From NCBI GenBank assembly GCA_037442005.1, contig JBBIRA010000049.1, forward strand, positions 1 through 10,698: a DNA stretch of 10,698 nt, in the 5' to 3' direction. The stretch is from Leptospirillum sp037442005 (GTDB lineage: Bacteria > Nitrospirota > Leptospirillia > Leptospirillales > Leptospirillaceae). The number at the start of each line of letters is the position of its first letter. The first letter of the stretch is position 1. The position numbers were made by a program, and so were the translations under genes. Below the pieces are notes generated by a model, which was not told where the DNA came from, did not search any database, and worked only from the letters and a program-made list of their open reading frames with translations. Below, piece after piece: positions 5,336-10,698 of the stretch.

Positions 5336-8300
5336 ATGTTCTTATCCACTTTTGCGCTGAAAAGACCGGTCACCACCCTGATCCTTTTTATTGCACTCAT
5401 CGGTTCCGGACTCTTTTCCTACCTGTCTCTCGGAAGGAATCTTTTTCCGAGAGTCTCGTTCCCGATTCTTTCCGTGACCTACATCCTTCCGGGGGAGTCC
5501 GCCAGAACCCTTGAAAAGACGGTTGTTCCGCCGGTCGAGTCAGCTCTTTCGAGCCTGCCGGGGTTAAGACATCTTCATGTGGTCAGTGTTCCGGGTGCGG
5601 TCTCCCTGACAACGATTTTTTCCGAACGCACGGATCCTCACCTGATCTACTCGAGACTTCAGGGAAAGATTGAAAGCGTCGCCCCCCGACTGCCCGCCGG
5701 AACGCCACCGCCTGTCATCTCGATCGAAAATCCGACCTCATTACCGCTTCTTTGGGTGATCCTTCCGCTCCCGAAAGGGGGCAACCCACTGCTTCTTTCC
5801 CAATGGGCCCGTCAAAATCTTGTTTCCCCTATCCGGAAGCTGTCCGGAGTGGGGGAAGTGGACGCCATCCTCCCGCCCAGGGAAGTCGTTCATGTCCGGT
5901 TACACAGAAGCCGCCTGATTTCAACGCATGTTCCGATTTCGTTTGTTCTGGAAGCATTGAAGAAAGCGGGTCTGGCCGTTCCTGCGGGGACACTGTCATC
6001 CGGGAAAGAGGAGATGCTGGTGGAGACTCTGGATTCTCCGTCAACGCCTGCGTCTCTTTCGTCCCTTCCCGTCGCCCGGATCGGGGGAGGGACCGTTCTT
6101 CTGTCGTCGCTGGCAACCATTGATGTCGGACCGTCGAAAGATGTGACCCTGTTCCGGATCGACGGGAGTCCTGCCATCGGGATCAAGGTGTTCAAAAGAA
6201 AAGGAGCCGATGGGCTCTCCCTGTCAGACCGGATCCGCTCCCTTCTCAGACAGAAGCAGACTGTCCGGCTGTCGGATGAGGGAACAGTCCGGACGATCAC
6301 GGTTCATCCCGTCATCCGGATGGACCGTTCCGAAATGATTCGCAAGAACAACCGGGAGCTTCTGGAAACACTCCTGTTCGGCGGGAGCCTCACGGTTCTT
6401 GTCATCTGGATTTTCCTGGGAAGCTTCCGGACGACGCTGATCGCCTCCATCTCGATTCCCGCCTCCGTTGTCACCACGTTTCTGATGATGAAACTTGGCC
6501 ACTTTTCGCTGAACAACATGACAATGCTGGGATTATCGCTCGTGGTGGGAATCCTGGTGGATGATGCGATCGTCGTCCTTGAAAACATCCATCGACATCT
6601 CCAGTCGGGACAGTCTTTTGACCAGGCTGTCCATGACGGGGTCGGTGAAATCGGTATGGCGGTCATGGCGACGACCTTTTCGATCATTTCTGTCTTTGCA
6701 CCGGTCGCCTTCATGCACGGTATTATCGGGAAGTTCTTTTTCGAATTCGGCCTGACCGTCTCTTTTGCGGTGCTCGTATCGATGGTTGTCTCCCTGATGC
6801 TGACGCCTGTTCTGGTCAGGATCTTTTCCGAAAGCCCCGGTACATCCAACGCCCCCAACAGGACCCTTGACCGCCGGATGGAAAAGCTTATGTCCTGGTA
6901 TCAGGGGCTTCTGGTCAGGGCCCTTGATGCTCCCGGGACAGTGGTCGCCATCGCTTCCGCTTCCGTCATTCTGGCGATCGGGATCTTCTATCTCCTCGGA
7001 GCCGATCTGGTGCCACGAACCGATGATGGTGCCTATGTCGTCCGGATGACCGCCGGACATTCTTCCTCCATGGCCTATTCGAGAACGATCTTTCGGGAGA
7101 TCGCTGACAAGATCCGGACACAGGAAGGGATCCAGTCGGTTTTCTACCAGGTCGGAAACGGTGCCGGCTCACCCGCCAACAGGGGGTACTTTTATGTGCT
7201 GATGCAGCCTCTGGACAAGCGACACCTTTCGGAAGACCGGTCGATTGAACAGCTCCGGAAGGCGCTTTCTGCCGTGGCGGGGATCTCGTTTTCTATCGAC
7301 AGGCTCTCTCCTCTGGGAGGGAGCGGAACGGATGTTCCAATCCAGGTGATTCTTCAGGGGCCCGACCGTTCGGTTCTCTCCAGACTGGCAACGGGACTTC
7401 GCCAGGATCTTGAAAAAACGAACGGGTTTGTCGACATCACGATCCGTGAAGGCGAGCGCGAGAAAATGCTCACGGTCATGCCGAAGAGGAGCAATCCCCA
7501 GGGGATGGGGGTCATGGGGCTGGGGGGGCCGTTGCGTCTGTATCTGTCCGGAGAAGATACCGGTTGGGCACGGGTGGACCGGAAGACACTTCCCGTCCAT
7601 CTCTCGCTCAGCGGGGCGGATCTCGCCTCTCCGGAAGATCTGGGTTCCTTGCCCATGGTGACCCCGTCAGGAAAAATGGTGAATCTTTCAACGGTGGCCA
7701 CCATTGTCTCGACAACGCAGTATAAACGTCGTGTCCGGGATGATCGGATGCCTTCTGTGACGCTTGAGTCGAATCTGACTGTGAACATGCCGCTGAAAGC
7801 GGCGCTTGATCATATTGAACAATGGAAAAAGAACAACCTGACCGGGGGGTACGAGCTCCGTTTCGGCGGTTCTGGCGATGTCATGAAAAATGCCGTCGGG
7901 TCATTCATGATGGCCATCGGGTTATCCATCGTCGCTGTTTTCATGGTACTGGCTTCCCAGTTTGAAAGCTTCATCCAGCCGTTCATTATCACTCTCTCCA
8001 TTCCGGTTTCCCTGTCCGGTGCCGCATTGGCCCTCTATCTGACCGGAAACTCCCTGAATATCATGAGTGCCATGGGGTTGATTATCCTCTTTGGACTTGT
8101 GGCAAAAAATGCAATACTGATGGTGGACTATACGAATACGCTGAGAAAGAGGGGGATTCCATTGCGGCAGTCCCTGCTTTCAGCTTGTCCGGTCAGGTTA
8201 AGACCGGTCCTGATGACAACGGTGGCAATGGTTGTCGGCATGTTTCCGATGGCGCTCGGTCTCGGAGCAGGAGGGCCGCTTCGGGCTCCGATGGCTCTGG

Positions 8301-8416
8301 TGGTGATCGGGGGGCTGATCTCCTCAATGGTTCTGACCTTGTTTGTCGTTCCGGTGGCATATGAGTTCTTTGCCCGATGGAATGCTTTTTCCAGGACACG
8401 GGTCTCGGAAATCTAA
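5336..8416 (+). CDS. RND-family inner-membrane efflux transporter (HAE1/AcrB-like)
   Basis: A full-length 1026-residue RND permease, close to the 1049 of AcrB. It starts with a cytoplasmic stub and TM1 (about 9-32), a large periplasmic loop beginning NLFPRVSFPILSVTYILPGE, then TM2-6 (about 347-497), a second periplasmic domain (about 555-855) and TM8-12 (about 857-1011). The proton-relay residues are present: GILVDDAIVVLEN in TM4 with the Asp pair at 409-410, and GLVAKNAILMVDY in TM10 with Lys924, matching D407, D408 and K940 of AcrB. The DD pattern points to the hydrophobe/amphiphile exporter group rather than the metal-ion HME group; substrate unknown. The start at 5336 follows GGGGGA at 5 bases; the ATG at 5309 lacks such a site. 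No membrane-fusion or outer-membrane channel gene is adjacent, so the tripartite partners must be elsewhere or replaced. It is followed at 33 bp by a lipoprotein gene. Confidence 0.93.
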   Translation: MFLSTFALKRPVTTLILFIALIGSGLFSYLSLGRNLFPRVSFPILSVTYILPGESARTLEKTVVPPVESALSSLPGLRHLHVVSVPGAVSLTTIFSERTDPHLIYSRLQGKIESVAPRLPAGTPPPVISIENPTSLPLLWVILPLPKGGNPLLLSQWARQNLVSPIRKLSGVGEVDAILPPREVVHVRLHRSRLISTHVPISFVLEALKKAGLAVPAGTLSSGKEEMLVETLDSPSTPASLSSLPVARIGGGTVLLSSLATIDVGPSKDVTLFRIDGSPAIGIKVFKRKGADGLSLSDRIRSLLRQKQTVRLSDEGTVRTITVHPVIRMDRSEMIRKNNRELLETLLFGGSLTVLVIWIFLGSFRTTLIASISIPASVVTTFLMMKLGHFSLNNMTMLGLSLVVGILVDDAIVVLENIHRHLQSGQSFDQAVHDGVGEIGMAVMATTFSIISVFAPVAFMHGIIGKFFFEFGLTVSFAVLVSMVVSLMLTPVLVRIFSESPGTSNAPNRTLDRRMEKLMSWYQGLLVRALDAPGTVVAIASASVILAIGIFYLLGADLVPRTDDGAYVVRMTAGHSSSMAYSRTIFREIADKIRTQEGIQSVFYQVGNGAGSPANRGYFYVLMQPLDKRHLSEDRSIEQLRKALSAVAGISFSIDRLSPLGGSGTDVPIQVILQGPDRSVLSRLATGLRQDLEKTNGFVDITIREGEREKMLTVMPKRSNPQGMGVMGLGGPLRLYLSGEDTGWARVDRKTLPVHLSLSGADLASPEDLGSLPMVTPSGKMVNLSTVATIVSTTQYKRRVRDDRMPSVTLESNLTVNMPLKAALDHIEQWKKNNLTGGYELRFGGSGDVMKNAVGSFMMAIGLSIVAVFMVLASQFESFIQPFIITLSIPVSLSGAALALYLTGNSLNIMSAMGLIILFGLVAKNAILMVDYTNTLRKRGIPLRQSLLSACPVRLRPVLMTTVAMVVGMFPMALGLGAGGPLRAPMALVVIGGLISSMVLTLFVVPVAYEFFARWNAFSRTRVSEI

Positions 8417-8449
8417 CAAAAGGGCTTCGGGTGTAATGGGGGTGTATAG

Positions 8450-9076
8450 ATGAGATTGCGTCTGAAGAGTGTTCTTGGCCAGTTTGTTCCCATGATTTTT
8501 CTGGCGGGTATTGTCGTGTTGTCCGGTTGTCAGACCGTAAAACAGTCACCAACGCTCACGAGTCTGGGGCTGACCCCGGATGCGGCTCCAAACGGGGTGA
8601 TCGTCAGGGTGATCAACCGCTTCTTCAATCCGAAAGTGATCCCTTACGAATTTCCTTATACGGTTGTCATGGATCCCTCTCACCCTTTTCTGGTTCATTG
8701 CGAACATAACCGGGTCATCAAGGTGCCGGATCAATACAAGTCCGTCGTCATCCGGTTCATCGGAAGAAGTAACGGTTATATCCAGGCGATCGAATTCAAG
8801 TGGCTCGACTGGGAAGGCCATGTGACAAGACGGTATTTCTTTCATCAGGACATCGATAAGTTCCTTCATGTATTGTCCCCTGTTCCGGTCGATTCGGCAA
8901 AAGGGTTCGGGATGGGAAACTATCTGAATGGATGTACCGATCCCTTGCTCATTGTGACGGTTGATTCCTATCCGGGTGTTGTCAACGAATTCAACTTCTT
9001 AGGAGACTTCATCGAAAAGGTTCTCTACCCGCAGAATCCGCTGAAGGCGTTTTCATTTGTCAGGCTTTCAAGGTAG
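8450..9076 (+). CDS. Lipoprotein of unknown function in the RND operon
   Basis: The 208-residue product has a basic N-terminus (MRLRLK), a hydrophobic stretch and the lipobox LSGC with Cys27, so it should be lipid-anchored in the envelope. The mature part is a mixed, probably beta-rich domain with many aromatic residues and two Cys (84 and 162), which might form a disulfide. I recognise no family. The start follows GGGGGTG by about 7 bases. It sits 33 bp after the RND gene and 28 bp before the Fur-like gene, all on one strand, so co-transcription is likely and a role beside the exporter is possible. That role is inferred from position only. Confidence 0.8.
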   Translation: MRLRLKSVLGQFVPMIFLAGIVVLSGCQTVKQSPTLTSLGLTPDAAPNGVIVRVINRFFNPKVIPYEFPYTVVMDPSHPFLVHCEHNRVIKVPDQYKSVVIRFIGRSNGYIQAIEFKWLDWEGHVTRRYFFHQDIDKFLHVLSPVPVDSAKGFGMGNYLNGCTDPLLIVTVDSYPGVVNEFNFLGDFIEKVLYPQNPLKAFSFVRLSR

Positions 9077-9104
9077 TCCGTTTGCCAACAGGAAAGGAAC
9101 AGGA

Positions 9105-9620
9105 ATGAGTCCCGAAGGACGAGAAAGGCGGTTTTCCTATGAAGATATGTGTACCCTTCTTTCAGAGAAGGGGTGTCGTCTGACCGACCAGCGCGATGTG
9201 ATCCTGAAAGCGCTTTTGGCCTTTCCCGCGACCTTTTCTCCCATGGAACTCGAAAAGAGGCTGGCTGTTACGGAGCCGGCCCTCGGAAGGGCAACGATTT
9301 TCCGGGCGATCGACCTGTTTCTTGAAATGGGAATCCTCGAGAAAATTCATCGTGAATCAGGGGACGATGTCTATATCGTTGGTTCCATCGGACATCACCA
9401 TCATCTGATTTGCAGGGTCTGTGGAGAGATCCGGGACATCAATTCGTGTCCATTCGAGGAAGAAATCCACGCGATTATGCGTCGGGAAGGCTACTCGGAA
9501 GGGTATCACCGGATTGAGATCGAGGGGGTTTGCGGAATGTGCAAGGCGCTGGAAGACGAATCGGGGAGGAATAAAGCCTCTTCAGGGTCCCATGGCGGTA
9601 AAATGGGGCAACTCCATTGA
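9105..9620 (+). CDS. Fur-family metalloregulator
   Basis: A 171-residue cytoplasmic repressor of the Fur/Zur/PerR family. The winged-helix part runs from about residue 12 to 92 (RLTDQRDVILKAL, then the recognition helix region RATIFRAIDLFLEMGIL). It is followed by the hinge and metal site GHHHHLICRVCGEI (96-109) with Cys103-x2-Cys106, and the second structural zinc pair Cys143-x2-Cys146. His97-100 and later acidic and His residues supply the regulatory metal site. It is somewhat longer than typical Fur at both ends. Subtype (iron, zinc, manganese or peroxide) cannot be fixed from sequence alone. The ATG at 9105 follows AGGAACAGGA closely; a TTG at 9057 would overlap the previous gene and adds a non-family tail. 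Being last in the RND operon, it may regulate it, though I found no convincing Fur box upstream of the RND gene. Confidence 0.9.
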   Translation: MSPEGRERRFSYEDMCTLLSEKGCRLTDQRDVILKALLAFPATFSPMELEKRLAVTEPALGRATIFRAIDLFLEMGILEKIHRESGDDVYIVGSIGHHHHLICRVCGEIRDINSCPFEEEIHAIMRREGYSEGYHRIEIEGVCGMCKALEDESGRNKASSGSHGGKMGQLH

Positions 9621-9707
9621 CGCGACGTAAAGCCCCAGCACGAGGAGGATCACAAGGCCAACGATGATGAGGGCACTGTTTTTTATGGGTTTTCGTAGAT
9701 TGGCCAT
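9582..9707 (-). CDS. Small single-pass membrane protein, probably leaderless
   Basis: A 41-residue frame begins at an ATG (9707-9705) and ends at a TGA (9584-9582). A charged start (MANLRKPIKN) is followed by a strongly hydrophobic helix (SALIIVGLVILLVLGLYVA, about 11-29) and a short polar tail ending in GP. That is the look of a small inner-membrane protein with its N-terminus in the cytoplasm. There is no Shine-Dalgarno, but a strong promoter ends 7 bases before the ATG, so the mRNA would start at or next to the start codon. The last 39 bases overlap the 3' end of the Fur-like gene in antisense. No family is recognised. The hydrophobic pattern and promoter fit make it likelier than a chance frame, but it is short and could still be one. 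Confidence 0.5.
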   Translation of the reverse strand: MANLRKPIKNSALIIVGLVILLVLGLYVASMELPHFTAMGP

Positions 9708-9714
9708 GGGAGGG

Positions 9715-9743
9715 ATTCTAGGGTGTTTCCCGGTGGCAGTCAA
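9715..9743 (-). promoter_or_regulatory. Strong sigma70-like promoter for the small membrane protein
   Basis: On the minus strand TTGACT (9743-9738) and TAGAAT (9720-9715) are separated by exactly 17 bp; each differs from the consensus at one position. The -10 ends 7 bases before the ATG at 9707, placing the start of transcription at about the first base of the codon. It lies just ahead of, and points away from, the lipoprotein gene starting at 9759. Confidence 0.6.
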
Positions 9744-9758
9744 GGTGAGGGTGCGAAC

Positions 9759-10127
9759 GTGAATCGTTTTTTGAAAGTCTTTATTCTGGGCGTTTGTATC
9801 AGTTTTTGTTTTTCGTCCTGTGCATCGGAATCAACGCCTCCATTGGTTGTTTCAAAAGTAACCCCTCCCATTCTCCGCTTTGATGGGGATCCTATTCCGA
9901 CACTGATTCCGACGACGAATCTCTACCTCTTTCTGGATGCCGACCGTCCGTTGTACTTCTCGGACGGGATTTACTACCAGTCCTACAAAGGGCAGTGGTT
10001 TTCTTCAACCGGACTTGAAGGTCCCTGGTCTCCGGAAGAGGTAACGGGGTTGCCGGATCTTTTAAGAAGTGTTCCCCCCGAATATTATTATGATAATTTC
10101 CCCTCCCAGCTTCGGAAAGACCGTTGA
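9759..10127 (+). CDS. Small Tyr/Trp-rich lipoprotein
   Basis: Beginning at a GTG (9759) behind AAGGTGAGG, the 122-residue product has a hydrophobic leader and a probable lipobox FSSC with Cys21. The mature part carries a pattern found in several small envelope proteins of unknown role: an extended, aromatic stretch (LYFSDGIYYQSYKGQWF, 65-81), then GLEGPW (85-90), then LPDLLRSVPPEYYYD (98-112). The upstream GTG at 9723 would add 12 residues ahead of the Arg/Lys leader and has no ribosome site, so it was rejected. It is followed after 27 bp by the Sel1-repeat lipoprotein, most likely in one transcript. Function unknown; surface or outer-membrane association is inferred. Confidence 0.75.
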   Translation: MNRFLKVFILGVCISFCFSSCASESTPPLVVSKVTPPILRFDGDPIPTLIPTTNLYLFLDADRPLYFSDGIYYQSYKGQWFSSTGLEGPWSPEEVTGLPDLLRSVPPEYYYDNFPSQLRKDR

Positions 10128-10154
10128 TCTCCTTTGAGCCCCGATGAGGGAGTC

Positions 10155-10698
10155 GTGAAGAGGATCTGTTTCCGGGGCCTTGCCCCGATTCTGATTTTTG
10201 CCTGCGCATTGCCTTTCTTCTTTCTTTCCGGATGCCAGCGTTCTGCCCATAATGAGTCAGGTCCGGAGATTCATTCCCTTTTCAAATCTCATCAATACAG
10301 GGCCCTTTTCCGCCTTTCCCGAAGAAAAGCGTTAAAGGGTGATCCGATGTCCGAGTTTGTTCAAGGCTATCTGTATGAGCATGGACTTGGCGTTTCCCCT
10401 GATCTCGGGAAAGCGGTTTTCTGGTATCAGAAAGCCGCATCTGACGGGAACAGGCAAGCCATGAACGACCTTGGGGTTCTTTACGAAAACGGCATTGGTG
10501 TCGACCGGAGCGTTGATCGGGCACAGCGCTGGTTTCAGCGTTCTGCCGACCTGGGAAATCCCGCTGCCTATAATAATCTGGGGGTTCTCCTGTTAAGCCG
10601 ACGCCCTTTGATTGAACGGCTGAAAAAAAAGGCGGCACGCGATTTCCGTTTTTCCGCCCACCATGGAAATGCCGATGCCATGAATAATCTGGGGCTCC
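10155..10698 (+). CDS. Sel1-repeat lipoprotein, partial (C-terminus beyond right edge)
   Basis: From a GTG at 10155, four bases after GAGGG, 181 codons stay open to the window end. The N-terminus has a signal peptide with lipobox LSGC (Cys27). From about residue 62 there are 36-residue Sel1-like repeats: 62-97 (YLYEHGLGVSPDLGKAVFWY), 98-133 (GVLYENGIGVDRSVDRAQRW), a degenerate third unit 134-170 in which the usual GxGVxxD turn is replaced by SRRPLIERLKKKAARD, and the start of another at 171. Sel1 proteins form helical scaffolds for protein-protein contacts, often in the envelope. The pairing with the preceding small lipoprotein suggests a shared role, which is inferred. Confidence 0.83.
   Translation, partial: MKRICFRGLAPILIFACALPFFFLSGCQRSAHNESGPEIHSLFKSHQYRALFRLSRRKALKGDPMSEFVQGYLYEHGLGVSPDLGKAVFWYQKAASDGNRQAMNDLGVLYENGIGVDRSVDRAQRWFQRSADLGNPAAYNNLGVLLLSRRPLIERLKKKAARDFRFSAHHGNADAMNNLGL

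Noticed and set aside
4530..5360. Plus-strand open frame of 276 codons
   Set aside because: It is the complement of the thioredoxin-like lipoprotein with its signal peptide and CTPC motif, and then runs through the divergent promoter region.
6304..7060. Several minus-strand frames of 140-185 codons inside the RND gene
   Set aside because: They are shadows of a well-conserved transporter; composition (Arg, Asp, His, Ser rich) is typical of antisense reading.

Overview
The window looks like a chromosomal segment of a moderately GC-rich Gram-negative bacterium. Evidence is an RND inner-membrane exporter, four probable lipoproteins with lipobox signal peptides, and housekeeping genes with clear Shine-Dalgarno sites. 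Codon choice and the rich use of TCCGGA/CCGGAT-type words remind me of acidophilic Nitrospirota such as Leptospirillum. That is an impression and cannot be proven from the window alone.

Layout from left to right. (1) Positions 1-1452, minus strand: most of a TPR-repeat protein that runs off the left edge, with a good promoter about 50 bp upstream. (2) 1785-3002, plus: a class II tRNA nucleotidyltransferase (CCA-adding family), divergent from the TPR gene and preceded by a possible 11-codon leader ORF whose stop overlaps its start codon. (3) About 3003-4530: a decayed foreign island. All recognisable pieces lie on the minus strand and are broken: the N-terminal stub of a tyrosine integrase, a nuclease-like/AbiEi-type N-terminus joined to a nucleotidyltransferase (AbiEii-type) with both ends damaged, and the N-terminal part of an OLD-type ATPase/nuclease with a mutated Walker A motif and a frameshift. 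I read this as the remains of a mobile defence island. (4) 4605-5087, minus: a small thioredoxin-fold lipoprotein with a CTPC active site. (5) 5336-9620, plus: a probable operon of RND exporter, unknown lipoprotein and Fur-family regulator, with gaps of 33 and 28 bp. No membrane-fusion or outer-membrane partner is visible. (6) 9582-9707, minus: a 41-residue single-pass membrane protein, apparently made from a leaderless transcript behind a strong sigma70-like promoter and overlapping the 3' end of the fur-like gene. (7) 9759-10127 and 10155 to the right edge, plus: two further lipoproteins, one Tyr/Trp-rich and one with Sel1 repeats.

Working together: the plus-strand block 5336-9620 couples export across the inner membrane, an unknown envelope lipoprotein and a metal- or peroxide-responsive regulator. 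The divergent thioredoxin-like lipoprotein shares its promoter region and may maintain thiols in the same compartment. The most unusual items are the leaderless small membrane protein and the fossil defence island, which has palindromes upstream of the AbiEi-like start and a perfect 12-bp inverted repeat over a damaged Walker A motif. I found no intact new multi-gene system, rRNA, intact tRNA or CRISPR array.
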